DNA of 64,000 nt from Ignavibacteria bacterium (GCA_019694675.1 JAIBBK010000081.1:1-64000); one strand, 5' to 3'; shown: positions 8,223 through 17,259, counted from the first letter of the stretch. Notes: generated by a model from the letters alone, not told the origin. A program made the numbers and translations.

Positions 8223-8809
8223 TGAAGCTCAATGAAACGTTTTCAGGCATAGCCCCCGCTCTTGTATCGCTTCTAATGAAAACAGTAAGGATACGGAAAG
8301 TATCCGAACAGAAACTTCCTGAACAAGCTGTATTCATATTCTGGCACGGCAAGATGCTTGGCGGCTGGTTTGCCTTAAGAAAACTGAATCCCGGCGCACT
8401 GGTTTCTCTCAGCAAAGACGGAGAGATACTTTCTGCATTGCTGTCAAAATGGGGTTACAGACTTTTCAGAGGTTCAAGCTCGTCAGGAGGAAAGGAAGCG
8501 CTGAATGAACTTATAGACAATTTCGCGGATCTGAAATACGCTGCAATTACTCCTGACGGCCCGAGAGGCCCTGCCCGCTACATAAAGAACGGAGCGCTGA
8601 TCGTTTCGATGAAGTGCGGAGTTCCGATCATTCCCGTAAGTGTTGAGTATTCTTCCGGATTTACTCTGAAAAAGAGCTGGGATCGTTTTGAGGTCCCGTT
8701 GCCGTTCACAAGATGTGTTGTGAGATTCGGAAAACCTTTCGCATACACAACCTTGCTTGAGGGCGCTCTGCTTGACGGATTTAAAGAACAACTCAGCAGG
8801 GAAATGTGA
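8222..8809 (+). CDS. DUF374 family lysophospholipid/lipid A acyltransferase-like protein
   Basis: About 195 residues from an ATG at 8222 that overlaps the lpxB stop. A longer frame starting at 8189 would lie inside lpxB and is less likely. Family marks are IFWHGKMLGGWF near the start, LSKDGEI, FRGSSSSGGKEAL and ITPDGPRGPARY, which form the acyltransferase H-x4-D-like and substrate regions of DUF374 proteins. These are thought to acylate lipids of the envelope, and the position between lpxB and lpxK argues for a lipid A related acyl transfer. The exact acceptor and acyl donor are not established. The next gene's GTG overlaps its stop. Confidence 0.8.
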   Translation: MKLNETFSGIAPALVSLLMKTVRIRKVSEQKLPEQAVFIFWHGKMLGGWFALRKLNPGALVSLSKDGEILSALLSKWGYRLFRGSSSSGGKEALNELIDNFADLKYAAITPDGPRGPARYIKNGALIVSMKCGVPIIPVSVEYSSGFTLKKSWDRFEVPLPFTRCVVRFGKPFAYTTLLEGALLDGFKEQLSREM

Positions 8810-9852
8810 ATACCTTAGGCAAAATATTGAGGATCCTGTTGCTTCCGCTGTCACTTGTTTACTCGGTGCTAATGTCCGTAAGGAATATGCTGTTCGACAT
8901 GCGGATACTCAGATCCTTGAAGAAAGATGTGCCGGTGATCTCAGTAGGCAACATTACAACCGGCGGCACAGGGAAAACACCGGTTACATTGTGGCTGGCA
9001 GAATATCTGATAAGGAATGAAAAGAGAGTCGCCGTGATTTCCCGGGGATACGGGAGAAGATCGGCCGGCCTCCGGTTGGTTTGTGACGGTAAGAGCATAA
9101 GTTCGGATGTAATGACCTCCGGAGACGAACTGATGATGATTTCAGATGAATTGCTCAGCAGATATCCCGGTGAATTCGTCGTTGTTGCATGTGCAGACAG
9201 GAGCAAGGCAATTGACTTTGCAGTAAAGGAACATAATGCAGAAACAGTTATCCTCGATGATGCATTTCAGCACAGGCATGTTGCCAGAGACCTTGACATA
9301 GTTCTTCTGAATGCAGAAGAGTTTGACCGCGACCCGCTAAGCCACATCTTCACTGTTCCTACGGGCAATTTGCGCGAGAGCCGCAGGGCGCTGGCGCGTG
9401 CCGGGATCATCATCTGGAACAGTAAGACGTCGGTTGTGAGGATGCCCGGATTCATTCAAAGATATTCAGGTAAGATTATTGAGATGTCATACAATTCGGA
9501 ATATTTTGTGGACTCTGAAAACACTATTTTTGAGAACATTGAGGGTAAAGTCGTTGCTTTCTGCGGCCTGGCAGACAACCTGTCATTTTTCACGGCAGTA
9601 AGGAAGAAATGCAAAGATGTACATGCTGAGATCGGATTTTCGGATCACCATGCATACACAGAATCAGACTTCAAGCGCTTGCTTAACAAACTTCCCGCTG
9701 ACGGGAGACTCGTAACAAGTCAGAAGGACTTTGTAAAGGTGAAGGAGAGAGGGAATTTCGCAAGAGATAACAATGTCTGCTACCTGAAGCTCGGCATTGA
9801 ATTGAAATCACCGGAGAAATTGACAAAGAAAATTGATTCAATTATCAAATGA
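8806..9852 (+). CDS. lpxK: tetraacyldisaccharide 4'-kinase
   Basis: 348 residues with an N-terminal membrane-associated helix (LLLPLSLVYSVLMSV) and a Walker A loop SVGNITTGGTGKTPVT at about residues 46-61. Further family motifs are VISRGYGR, VVVACADRSKA and ILDDAFQHR (the DDAFQH signature). LpxK phosphorylates the 4' position of the lipid A disaccharide made by LpxB, the sixth step of the Raetz pathway, at the inner membrane. The start is GTG at 8806 (GTGAATACC), overlapping the previous stop by 4 bases. The stop overlaps the next gene's ATG. This tight overlap implies translational coupling in the lipid A operon. Confidence 0.92.
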   Translation: MNTLGKILRILLLPLSLVYSVLMSVRNMLFDMRILRSLKKDVPVISVGNITTGGTGKTPVTLWLAEYLIRNEKRVAVISRGYGRRSAGLRLVCDGKSISSDVMTSGDELMMISDELLSRYPGEFVVVACADRSKAIDFAVKEHNAETVILDDAFQHRHVARDLDIVLLNAEEFDRDPLSHIFTVPTGNLRESRRALARAGIIIWNSKTSVVRMPGFIQRYSGKIIEMSYNSEYFVDSENTIFENIEGKVVAFCGLADNLSFFTAVRKKCKDVHAEIGFSDHHAYTESDFKRLLNKLPADGRLVTSQKDFVKVKERGNFARDNNVCYLKLGIELKSPEKLTKKIDSIIK

Positions 9853-10523
9853 TCGGATTATCAAAGTCAGAAAGAAAGATCGAACTGTATCAGCAATGGC
9901 TTGAATATTTCGGCGGCCGGTCCGAACTGCTCGACTACAGGAACAGCGAGGAAGGCTATGAGAAGTTTGAAAAGTGCAGCGGCCTGGTTCTTACCGGCGG
10001 CGTTGACATTTATCCTGAAATTTACTGTGACTGGGATACTCCGGAGACTAAGGGCAGTTACATACCCGAGCGGGACGGATTCGAGCTTAAGCTTCTGGAA
10101 ATGGCTGTTAGCGCAGGAAAGCCCGTGCTTGCAATCTGCCGGGGACTGCAGGTGCTGAACGTCTTCTTCAACGGCAGTCTGATCTTTGATATTGAAGAAC
10201 AGCGCGGCGTCGTTCATACAAGCACAAACAAGGACGAGCCGCTGTTTCACGATGTTGTAATATATGAGAACACTCTTCTGCATGAACTCACAGGCATTAC
10301 CAAAGGCAATGTGAACAGCTATCATCACCAGGCGGTTGACCGGCTGGGAGACGGGCTCACTGTTAACTGCAGGTCAGTTGACGGCATTGTGGAAGGAATC
10401 GAATATGAAGACAGATCCGGCAAGCCGTTTCTGCTCGGAATTCAGTGGCATCCGGAAAGATCGGGTTTTGATGCCGTGCTTTCGGCGAATATAGTCAAGC
10501 CATTTATCAGCAAATGCAAATGA
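9849..10523 (+). CDS. class I glutamine amidotransferase-like peptidase C26 (PuuD-type)
   Basis: 224 residues. The fold and triad of gamma-glutamyl-GABA hydrolases are visible: the oxyanion region LTGGVDIYPEIY, nucleophile Cys in PVLAICRGLQVLN (about residue 97), and the His-Glu pair in GIQWHPERSG near the end. There is also an internal NSYHHQAVDRLG segment typical of PuuD. The family hydrolyses gamma-glutamyl amides; the substrate here is unknown. Its place inside a lipid A operon, overlapping lpxK by 4 bases and the DUF4292 gene by 10, is probably a matter of shared transcription. A role in envelope metabolism cannot be excluded. Confidence 0.8.
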   Translation: MIGLSKSERKIELYQQWLEYFGGRSELLDYRNSEEGYEKFEKCSGLVLTGGVDIYPEIYCDWDTPETKGSYIPERDGFELKLLEMAVSAGKPVLAICRGLQVLNVFFNGSLIFDIEEQRGVVHTSTNKDEPLFHDVVIYENTLLHELTGITKGNVNSYHHQAVDRLGDGLTVNCRSVDGIVEGIEYEDRSGKPFLLGIQWHPERSGFDAVLSANIVKPFISKCK

Positions 10524-11302
10524 CCTCTGCACTCAGAATATATTCTTCTGTCATTTTGTTACTGCTTGGAGTTTTGTTCCAGTCATGTACATCATCAGTT
10601 GATACTGAGGAACGTACTGGAATGACCTTTGCAGAATTGTCAGAGAGAGTGAATTCAAGCGCGGCAAGGCTTACGTCGCTGAGCGCAGAAGGAGAGATTT
10701 CGATAGACTCCCCAACTCTCTCAAACACCGGCTCATTCACCGTCAGCATCAACCGTCCCGACAGCCTGTACACAAAGATAGAAGGTCCTTTCGGCATTGA
10801 CATAGCCGACGTGCTTGTTACAAGGTCTGAGTTCACATATTACAACGCCACGGAGAATAAGGTTATCAAAGGCCCTTCAACGCAGAGAAATCTCGGCGTC
10901 ATACTAAAGATGAAGGTGGAGTTTGACGATCTTGTGAATGCGCTTTCCGGAAATTTTATGATCACAAACAAAGACACAAGCGATTACAGGATCTTCCTGC
11001 TGAATGAAGATTATGTACTTGAACAGAAGTCCGGCAAGGCTACAAATAAATACGTTGTCAACAGCGAGTACTTCTATGTGACAAGGATCCAGAACTACGA
11101 TGAATCGGGCGCACTGCGGCTTGAGATCAAATACGACGAGTTTTATGAAAGCGGCGGAATTCACTTCCCCAAAAAAGTAACGCTGACGAGGCCAAAGGAA
11201 AAGCAGTATGTATGGGTCACTTATAAGATCGAGAACCTTAATCCCGGAAAACTTCACTACAAACTGAAGATCCCCGGAAGCGCGAAGAAGGTGCAATGGT
11301 GA
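10514..11302 (+). CDS. DUF4292 family lipoprotein (LolA/LolB-like fold)
   Basis: 262 residues beginning with a lipoprotein signal: hydrophobic YSSVILLLLGVLFQSC, with the lipobox Cys at about residue 25. The mature part starts with LSERVNSSAARLTSLSAEGEISID and continues with INRPDSLYTKIEGPFGIDIADVL, the pattern of DUF4292 proteins in Bacteroidota. These resemble the LolA/LolB lipoprotein carriers, so a role in lipoprotein or lipid traffic at the outer membrane is plausible but inferred. ATGs at 10514 and 10520 are both in frame. It overlaps the upstream gene by 10 bases and the glycosyltransferase downstream by 7. Confidence 0.78.
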   Translation: MQMTSALRIYSSVILLLLGVLFQSCTSSVDTEERTGMTFAELSERVNSSAARLTSLSAEGEISIDSPTLSNTGSFTVSINRPDSLYTKIEGPFGIDIADVLVTRSEFTYYNATENKVIKGPSTQRNLGVILKMKVEFDDLVNALSGNFMITNKDTSDYRIFLLNEDYVLEQKSGKATNKYVVNSEYFYVTRIQNYDESGALRLEIKYDEFYESGGIHFPKKVTLTRPKEKQYVWVTYKIENLNPGKLHYKLKIPGSAKKVQW

Positions 11303-11949
11303 CAAGCGGCAAGAGTGAACTCGTATCCGTTATACTTGCCACTTACAACAGCTCCGGTTTCTTGCACCGTTCCGTTTCATCAGTCCTCAGGCAGTCGTAT
11401 CCTAACACAGAGCTGATCATAGTAGATGACGGGAGCACCGACAACACATTCGAACTTCTGCTGCCTTTCATGAAAGAGAACAACAACATCAGATATCTGA
11501 GGCACTCAAACCGCGGACATCCGCTGTCACTTAACGCAGGCATGAAAATATCCGAAGGCCGTTATGTTTCATTTCTCGACGCCGATGATGAATACTCTGA
11601 ACAGCACATCAGGCTGAGAGTGGAGCATTTGCGTGAGTCTGGCGGTGACCTGCTTCACTCCCCCGCCACACTTGTCGGAAACGAGGAAGATTTTCTGATA
11701 CCCGATGCAAATGACGTTTCGAAAATGATACACATCAACGAGTGCGCCATAGGAGGGACATTCTTTGGAAAGAAGGAGGTGTTCGATGAACTTGGCGGAT
11801 TTAACGACATCTATTCGCATGATTCCGACTTTCTGAGAAGGGCAGAGGAGAGATTTTCCGTCGCGCGTTTCGAACATGCTACTTACATATATCACCGTGA
11901 CAATCCTCACAGCATAACAAATTCACTGAAACAGGATGCAAAGCGCTGA
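11296..11949 (+). CDS. glycosyltransferase family 2
   Basis: 217 residues of a GT-A fold transferase: VSVILATYNSSGFLHRSVSSVL, then ELIIVDDGSTDNT (nucleotide binding) and VSFLDADDEYSE (the metal-binding DxD region, about residue 97). The protein ends shortly after a catalytic-region stretch (GGTFFGKKEVFDELGGFNDIYSHDSDFLRRAEE). There is no membrane helix. It is likely to add a sugar to lipopolysaccharide or another surface glycan, given the lpxB/lpxK neighbours. Donor and acceptor are unknown. It overlaps DUF4292 by 7 bases and ribD by 14. Confidence 0.8.
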   Translation: MVTSGKSELVSVILATYNSSGFLHRSVSSVLRQSYPNTELIIVDDGSTDNTFELLLPFMKENNNIRYLRHSNRGHPLSLNAGMKISEGRYVSFLDADDEYSEQHIRLRVEHLRESGGDLLHSPATLVGNEEDFLIPDANDVSKMIHINECAIGGTFFGKKEVFDELGGFNDIYSHDSDFLRRAEERFSVARFEHATYIYHRDNPHSITNSLKQDAKR

Positions 11950-13036
11950 CGAGAAGTATATGAGAATGTGCCTGAGGCTCGCAGTGAAGGGAGCCGGCAA
12001 AGTATCGCCGAATCCTATGGTCGGCTGTGTGATCGTGAAGGATGGCAGGGTTATCGGAAAAGGATGGCACAAAAGATACGGAGACGCGCATGCTGAGGTA
12101 AATGCGGTTGCATCTGCTTTGAAGAAAGTGAAGGACTTAAGAGGATGCCATTTGTATGTGAACCTTGAACCATGCGCACACAAAGGAAAGACCGGTTCAT
12201 GCGCCAGAATGCTCACGGATATGAAGCCTGCAAGGGTGATAATAGGATGCAAGGACCCTTACCCTCCCGTGAACGGAAGAGGCATCAGGATACTCAGGAA
12301 TGCAGGGATTGAAGTGAACGCGGGAGTGCTTGAAGAAGAAAGCAGGGCCCTGAATAAATTCTTTATGACATTCGTTGAAAAGAAGAGGCCATATGTGACC
12401 TTGAAAGTTGCGCAAAGCGCTGACGGAATTATCGCACTCGGTAACGGAAGTTCAAAATACATAACATCGGAAAGTGCGCGGTATTTCGTACACAAGATGC
12501 GGTCCGAATACGATGCCGTACTGATTGGTAGGAACACCGCGCTGAAGGATGACCCTCTGCTTGATGCAAGGCTGGCAGGAAAGCGGTCGCCTCTGAGGCT
12601 TGTCATCGATGAGGATCTTACTCTCCCGGGCAAGCTCAGGGTGTTTAACGACGAGAATGCAGACCGGACAATAGTGATCACTTCAGGATCGGCAAAGCGG
12701 GGAAAGCAATATCCGGATGTGAGGAGAATTCATGTCCGGAAATCTGGGAGAGGCCTTAAGATCGAAAGCATTCTCAATGCCGCATGGCAGGAAGGAATTT
12801 CAAGCATACTGGTTGAAGGTGGTGCAGGACTGTTCTCATCATTTGTCGCTTCACAACTTTTCGATGACATTTATTTCATGATCGCACCAAGAATAATCGG
12901 CAGGGGGCTTTCGGCGTTTGAAGATCTTGAAATTCGCAGGCTTGATGATGCTTACAGGCTTGCGCTTGACAGGCACTACATTAATGAATCAAATGAACTA
13001 ATCGTGAGGTACAAAAATGTTTACTGGAATAGTTGA
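11936..13036 (+). CDS. ribD: bifunctional riboflavin deaminase/reductase
   Basis: 366 residues. The N-terminal zinc deaminase domain has the HAE motif (His52-Ala-Glu54 in DAHAEVNAVAS) and the PCxH...C motif (Cys80 in NLEPCAHKGKTGSC, Cys89). The C-terminal reductase domain begins at about residue 145 (YVTLKVAQSADGIIALGNG) and includes ILVEGGAGLFSSF. It carries out the second and third steps of riboflavin synthesis: deamination of the pyrimidine and reduction of its ribose. It overlaps the glycosyltransferase by 14 bases and ribE by 20, so the riboflavin genes ride on the lipid A operon. No FMN riboswitch is possible here because there is no leader. Confidence 0.93.
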   Translation: MQSADEKYMRMCLRLAVKGAGKVSPNPMVGCVIVKDGRVIGKGWHKRYGDAHAEVNAVASALKKVKDLRGCHLYVNLEPCAHKGKTGSCARMLTDMKPARVIIGCKDPYPPVNGRGIRILRNAGIEVNAGVLEEESRALNKFFMTFVEKKRPYVTLKVAQSADGIIALGNGSSKYITSESARYFVHKMRSEYDAVLIGRNTALKDDPLLDARLAGKRSPLRLVIDEDLTLPGKLRVFNDENADRTIVITSGSAKRGKQYPDVRRIHVRKSGRGLKIESILNAAWQEGISSILVEGGAGLFSSFVASQLFDDIYFMIAPRIIGRGLSAFEDLEIRRLDDAYRLALDRHYINESNELIVRYKNVYWNS

Positions 13037-13640
13037 AACTACAGGAGCAATCATCTCCGCCACAAAGGCGGGATCAAACATCAGGTTTGTGGTAAAACCT
13101 GAACAGAAAGGATATCTGAGGGATATGAGGGTTGGTGACAGCATTGCCATCAACGGTGCATGCATGACCATCACTTCCAAGATAAGAAGCGGATTCACAT
13201 TTGACACGATCGCCGAATCTCTCAAAAAAACAAATCTCGGGATGCTGAAGCCCGGAAGCTTTGTGAATCTGGAAAGGGCAATGAAAGCCGGCGGCAGGTT
13301 TGACGGACATTTTGTTCAGGGACATGTTGATACAACGGGCACAATAACCCGGATCAACAAGCTCAGGGGAAGCTGGGAACTATTTATTGATTTTCCAAAG
13401 TCCCTGGCAGGAAGCGTGATCTACGTTGGTTCGATCTCAATAGACGGAATCAGCCTTACTGTTGCTGAGATTGACCGAACGGCGGGTAAGCAAGCAAGGA
13501 TCAAAGTTGCCATAATCCCGCACACGCTTGACGTTACGAATCTCGGCAATGCAAAGGCAGGAGATAAGGTCAATATCGAATTTGACATGATCGGGAAATA
13601 CATAAGCAGGATCATCGAACTAAATAAACTGAAAGCATGA
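13017..13640 (+). CDS. ribE: riboflavin synthase, alpha subunit type
   Basis: 207 residues starting MFTGIVETTG, the near-invariant riboflavin synthase start. Two lumazine-binding barrels follow: the first holds GDSIAINGACMTI, and the second begins near residue 100 and holds GSISIDGISLTVAEI. Each has the NGxC/DGxS-type substrate motif, with FVQGHVDTTGTI between them. The enzyme dismutates two 6,7-dimethyl-8-ribityllumazine molecules to riboflavin and its pyrimidine precursor. It overlaps ribD by 20 bases. The name follows common use; some genomes call it ribC. Confidence 0.93.
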   Translation: MFTGIVETTGAIISATKAGSNIRFVVKPEQKGYLRDMRVGDSIAINGACMTITSKIRSGFTFDTIAESLKKTNLGMLKPGSFVNLERAMKAGGRFDGHFVQGHVDTTGTITRINKLRGSWELFIDFPKSLAGSVIYVGSISIDGISLTVAEIDRTAGKQARIKVAIIPHTLDVTNLGNAKAGDKVNIEFDMIGKYISRIIELNKLKA

Positions 13641-13921
13641 TATTCGAATCTGACAAAACCATGTTTGAGATCTACCGCGAAGGTGATTTCAATAAGAAGT
13701 TCAGGGTTGTTTACTTCACCGAGCTTGATGAGCACAACAAGGAATCTGAGATCAACCATGCACTGCTCGGCGATCCTGTGTTCTCCGGATTCCTGAAGGA
13801 TGACTCCAAAGCACAAGGAAGGCTTGTGATAGATGAGATCATAAAGCAGATGAACGAGAAGGGCGAAGCATACACCGAGGAAGAGATAACGAGCAGGCTG
13901 GGTTCATTTCTTGCGAACTGA
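13637..13921 (+). CDS. hypothetical protein, 94 residues
   Basis: ATG at 13637 overlaps the ribE stop by 4 bases, which argues that it is translated. The product is acidic and charged (MIFESDKTMFEIYREGDFNKKFRVVYF at the start; RLVIDEIIKQMNEKGEAYTEEEITSRL near the end). It has no signal, membrane segment or cysteine, and looks like a compact alpha/beta protein. I do not recognise the family. Its last 18 bases overlap, tail to tail, the end of the convergent GT9 gene. Confidence 0.7.
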   Translation: MIFESDKTMFEIYREGDFNKKFRVVYFTELDEHNKESEINHALLGDPVFSGFLKDDSKAQGRLVIDEIIKQMNEKGEAYTEEEITSRLGSFLAN

Positions 13922-14926
13922 TTCGATAATGTCGGCGGCGATCTTTGCATCATCTATCCGGTACATGCACTCCAGCGTGCCGAGTGGACATTTGGTCTTC
14001 CCGTGAATTCCGCATGGCCGGCACTCAAGGCCGTTTACTTGGTAAACCCTGTCTTCTCTTCCGTAAGGAAAGAATCCGAAGTTTGTAACTGTTGAACCGA
14101 AAACGGCAAATACAGTCGTGTTCACTGCATTGCCTATGTGCAAGGGCGCGGAGTCGTTGGTCAGCAGCAAAGAGGCCCTGCGGATGATCTCCGATGATAC
14201 CTGTATGCTCAGCTTGCCTGTGAGGTTCCTGAGATAAGTAGAATTCACCTGACTGCATATCCTCTCCGAGGAAGCAGTATCTTCCTTTCCGCCGACAAGA
14301 ACTGAGTCAATGCCGGAATCAGCCAACTCCTTTATCACAGATGAAAATTTTTCTTCAGGAAATCTTTTCGTATTCCAAACCGACCCGTGCGCAACAGCAA
14401 CGAATCTTCTATCGGTCAGCTCAAGGTCCTGAATGATCCGGGATGCAATGTTCTTTTCTGTCTCTCCTATGTACATATCCGGTTTAACAATTTCATTCAT
14501 CACAATTCCCAGAGGCCTTAGCAGGTCAAGGTTCCGCATGATCTCGTGAATATCATTCCGGTATTTCACAGTATCCCCGTAAAGGAAGCTGAGTGAAGAC
14601 GTATCAAATGAAATGCTTTTCTTTGCACCTGCAAGTTTGCTCAGTACAGCGGAACGAGCAGACCTGTGAGGCGAGATCAAAACGTCATAGCTCTTCTGTT
14701 TGAGCTTTCTTCCGAGACTGAGCAGGTCACCTGTATTTCCAGACCTCTTGTCGTAAATGATTGTTTCAGCGATCAGAGGATTATCCTTTACTGCATCATG
14801 AGTTGAGGGAATCATCAGAAGGTCAATACTGCTTTGCGGAAACTGATCCTTCAGCACCTGGATCATCGGCAAAGTAAGCACAAGATCACCGAGAAATGCG
14901 GTCTGTATAATGAGAAAGCGTTCCAA
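13904..14926 (-). CDS. glycosyltransferase family 9 (heptosyltransferase-like)
   Basis: About 340 residues from a TTG at 14926, one base past the lpxL stop: LERFLIIQTAFLGDLVLTLP, the GT9 N-terminal signature. An ATG at 15004 is in frame but would add a Ser/Gly-rich leader lying wholly inside lpxL, so I reject it. The donor-site region LTNDSAPLHIGNAVNTTVFAVF is near residue 260, preceded by SVLVGGKEDTA. The tail has a cysteine-rich stretch, LECRPCGIHGKTKCPLGTLECM, that recurs in this subfamily. It is likely to transfer heptose or a related sugar to the lipopolysaccharide core. It is the last gene of the seven-gene minus-strand run. Confidence 0.82.
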   Translation of the reverse strand: MERFLIIQTAFLGDLVLTLPMIQVLKDQFPQSSIDLLMIPSTHDAVKDNPLIAETIIYDKRSGNTGDLLSLGRKLKQKSYDVLISPHRSARSAVLSKLAGAKKSISFDTSSLSFLYGDTVKYRNDIHEIMRNLDLLRPLGIVMNEIVKPDMYIGETEKNIASRIIQDLELTDRRFVAVAHGSVWNTKRFPEEKFSSVIKELADSGIDSVLVGGKEDTASSERICSQVNSTYLRNLTGKLSIQVSSEIIRRASLLLTNDSAPLHIGNAVNTTVFAVFGSTVTNFGFFPYGREDRVYQVNGLECRPCGIHGKTKCPLGTLECMYRIDDAKIAADIIESVRKK

Positions 14927-14927
14927 C

Positions 14928-15811
14928 TCAATCCTGCCTGATGTGTTTGAATCTCTTGTGGAACCAGAGCCACTGTTCAGGGTGCTCCCTGATGGCTTCT
15001 TCAATTCTGCTTTGTATTCTTGCGGTAAGCATCTCTACATTTGCGGCATCTCTGCCGGTGATGTCGCAGTATTCTATGTTGCTGTGAAATATTGTATAGG
15101 TCAGGTCTGAATTTCTGACCATGTGAATAAGAATGAGCAAAGGCCTTTCGGCGAGCGCGAGTTTTGCAGGTCCGCTGAACGCCGCCGCTTTCTTCCCGAA
15201 GAAATCAACATACACTGAATAATCCGGATTGCCTGCCTGATCAACAAGGAAGCATATCGGAAGTCTCTTCTTTACCGCCATAAAAACCTCTTTAAGCGTC
15301 ATCCCGGTTTCTATCATGTGATTTCCGCTCTTTGAACGGTAAGAGTTTATGAGGTCATTGAGCTTCTTGTTTGACTGCCTCTTGGTTATGATGTTCAGCG
15401 GAATCTCAGTTATGAGCGGGCAGCAGTAAGCAAGCATCTCCCAGTTGGCAAGGTGAGCGCTGAGATTTAACGAGCCTTTAGGAGAGCTCAGAACTTCAAT
15501 CATTCCTTTCTTATCGTGAAAGCGAAAGTTCTTCTCAGTAAGTTTTTTGTCAAACTTAGGGATGTAGAAAAATTCAATGAGGTTCAGAGTGAGGTTGATG
15601 TATGAGTTCCTGACTACGTTCAGCTTCCATTTCCTGTCCTTCTCAGGATAGCAAATGTCAAGATTGGAGAGAGCTACGTCTTTCCGGATAGGGAGCAGAT
15701 AAAAAAAAACCTTCCCAGAAGGATCGCCAGCTTTCTCGCAAGCGGAAGTGGCAATAGTCTGACCATTGCTCCGAATATATGAAATGCCGCAATGCTTAGA
15801 TTATCTGCCAA
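14928..15811 (-). CDS. lpxL: lysophospholipid/lipid A acyltransferase, LpxL/HtrB family, interrupted by a frameshift
   Basis: The intact downstream part (ATG 15503) holds only the C-terminal 191 residues: SLNLSAHLANWEML, ICFLVDQAGNPDYSVYVDFF and EQWLWFHKRFKH, all LpxL family marks. Reading upstream, the homologous frame continues past 15503 (FRFHDKKG, NSYINLTLNLIEFFYIPKF, VALSNLDICYPEKDRKW) to a run of nine T on the minus strand (15709-15701). Beyond it the N-terminal part (VRLLPLPLARKLAILLGRFFF) is in another frame, starting at TTG 15811, 13 bases after miaB. One extra T would restore a 294-residue protein. LpxL adds a secondary acyl chain to lipid A at the inner membrane. The break may be an indel error, slippage-dependent expression, or real decay. 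Confidence 0.8.
15701..15709. repeat. nine-base A/T homopolymer at the lpxL frame break
   Basis: Nine A on the plus strand (nine T in the lpxL message sense). The two halves of the lpxL reading frame meet exactly here and differ by one base of phase. Confidence 0.9.
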
Positions 15812-15824
15812 AGTAATTCTTGCG

Positions 15825-17249
15825 CTAGACGGTTAATGAAGTGCGTACGCATCTGATCTCTCCGAAGAGGGTCGCGGAGTTTGCCTTGCGGATTTCAACA
15901 TCAACGATGTCCCCTGCTGAAATGTCCTGCCGGCATGAATTGTTCACGAAATTATCGGGAATTATCACCGACTTGTTGCAGTCAGTGCGTCCGAGAAATT
16001 GTTTATCCGATTTCTTGCTCCTGGATTCCACCACTATTGTCTTTATCTTGCCTATCAGAGACCTGTTGATATCGAATGATATTTCTCTCTGCAGTGAGAT
16101 TATCTCTTCGAGCCTTCGTTTTCTTATTTCCTCGGGGAAGTTCCATTCCATCGAGTATGCCCTGGTGTTTTCCCTTGGTGAATAAAGGAATGTGTACGCG
16201 CCGTCATATCTGACTTCACGGATCGCATCAAGCGTCATTCTGTGGTCATACTCACTTTCACCGGGAAAGCAGGAAATAATGTCGGTTGAAAATCCGATAT
16301 CAGGCATCATGCTCCTTGCAGTCTTCATCACATTCATGTAATGCTTCACTGAATAGAGCCTGTTCATAAGCTTAAGGATCCTGTCGGAACCTGACTGCAA
16401 AGGAAGATGAATATACTTGCAGATGTTATCATGAGAAGCCATTGTTTCAAGAAGCTTCACTGAAAGGTCATACGGATGCGAAGTTGTATATCTGATTCTT
16501 ACCTGCGGCAATTCGGATGCAACTGTATTCAGAAGATCGGCAAAGTCGTTTCCCTCATGCCTGTACGAATTTACATTCTGTCCCAGCAACCAGATGTCCT
16601 TCACTCCCTGTTCGGCCAGTTTAACTGCCTCACTTACAACACCTGCCAGACTCCTGCTTCGTTCTCTTCCTCTCGTAAACGGCACCACACAGAAAGTGCA
16701 GAATTTGTCACAGCCGCGCATGATAGAAAGCCATGCGCTCACTCCTTCTCTTCTTAACGGCGCAATGTCGTCGTACGTCTCAACCCTGGACAACTTCACT
16801 GCGATTCCCTTCTCCCCTGTTTCCGCAAGGTTGTCTATCAGCTCCGGCACTTTCCGGTATTCATCAGGTCCCACGATGAGGTCAACCATTTTCTTCTCCT
16901 CAAGAAGATCTCTGCGGAGCCTCTCTGCCATGCACCCGAGTATTCCGATGATCAGATTGGGATTTCTTCTCTTTTCAAACTTAAGCTCATCAAGCCTTGA
17001 ATAGATCTTTCTTTCGGCATTGTCCCTGATACTGCATGTATTCAGCAATATCACATCTGAATCACGAAGTTCCGTGGTCTCATTGTATCCGTACCTGCTC
17101 ATGACTCCAAGGACAATCTCAGTGTCAGAGAAATTCATCTGGCATCCGTAGGTTTCAATATAGACCTTCTTGTCATTGTCCTTTCTGAAATGCGTCAGAG
17201 ACGGCTTTGCTTCAGTCTTGTTGTTAAGGATAAGGCCGGTGAGTTCCAA
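15825..17249 (-). CDS. miaB: tRNA-2-methylthio-N6-dimethylallyladenosine synthase
   Basis: 474 residues with the three expected domains. The N-terminal UPF0004 domain has its three Fe-S cysteines in YIETYGCQMN, LLNTCSIRD and ILGCMAE. The radical-SAM core has CDKFCTFCVVPFTRGRERSR (CxxxCxxC). A C-terminal TRAM domain follows. MiaB methylthiolates isopentenyl-A37 in tRNAs reading UNN codons. The apparent start is TTG at 17249, giving about 27 residues before the conserved VYIETYGCQMN; no ATG is available upstream of that motif. It lies 10 bases after the lipoprotein gene and 13 before lpxL. Confidence 0.93.
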   Translation of the reverse strand: MELTGLILNNKTEAKPSLTHFRKDNDKKVYIETYGCQMNFSDTEIVLGVMSRYGYNETTELRDSDVILLNTCSIRDNAERKIYSRLDELKFEKRRNPNLIIGILGCMAERLRRDLLEEKKMVDLIVGPDEYRKVPELIDNLAETGEKGIAVKLSRVETYDDIAPLRREGVSAWLSIMRGCDKFCTFCVVPFTRGRERSRSLAGVVSEAVKLAEQGVKDIWLLGQNVNSYRHEGNDFADLLNTVASELPQVRIRYTTSHPYDLSVKLLETMASHDNICKYIHLPLQSGSDRILKLMNRLYSVKHYMNVMKTARSMMPDIGFSTDIISCFPGESEYDHRMTLDAIREVRYDGAYTFLYSPRENTRAYSMEWNFPEEIRKRRLEEIISLQREISFDINRSLIGKIKTIVVESRSKKSDKQFLGRTDCNKSVIIPDNFVNNSCRQDISAGDIVDVEIRKANSATLFGEIRCVRTSLTV

Positions 17250-17259
17250 GAGGCGGGAG

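Noticed and set aside
14926..15004. Longer GT9 start at ATG 15004
   Set aside because: The added residues are a Ser/Gly-rich reading of the lpxL coding region and precede the conserved GT9 N-terminus.
14928..15503. lpxL as a complete 191-residue gene starting at ATG 15503
   Set aside because: Homologous sequence clearly continues upstream in the same frame to the T9 run, so this ATG is internal.
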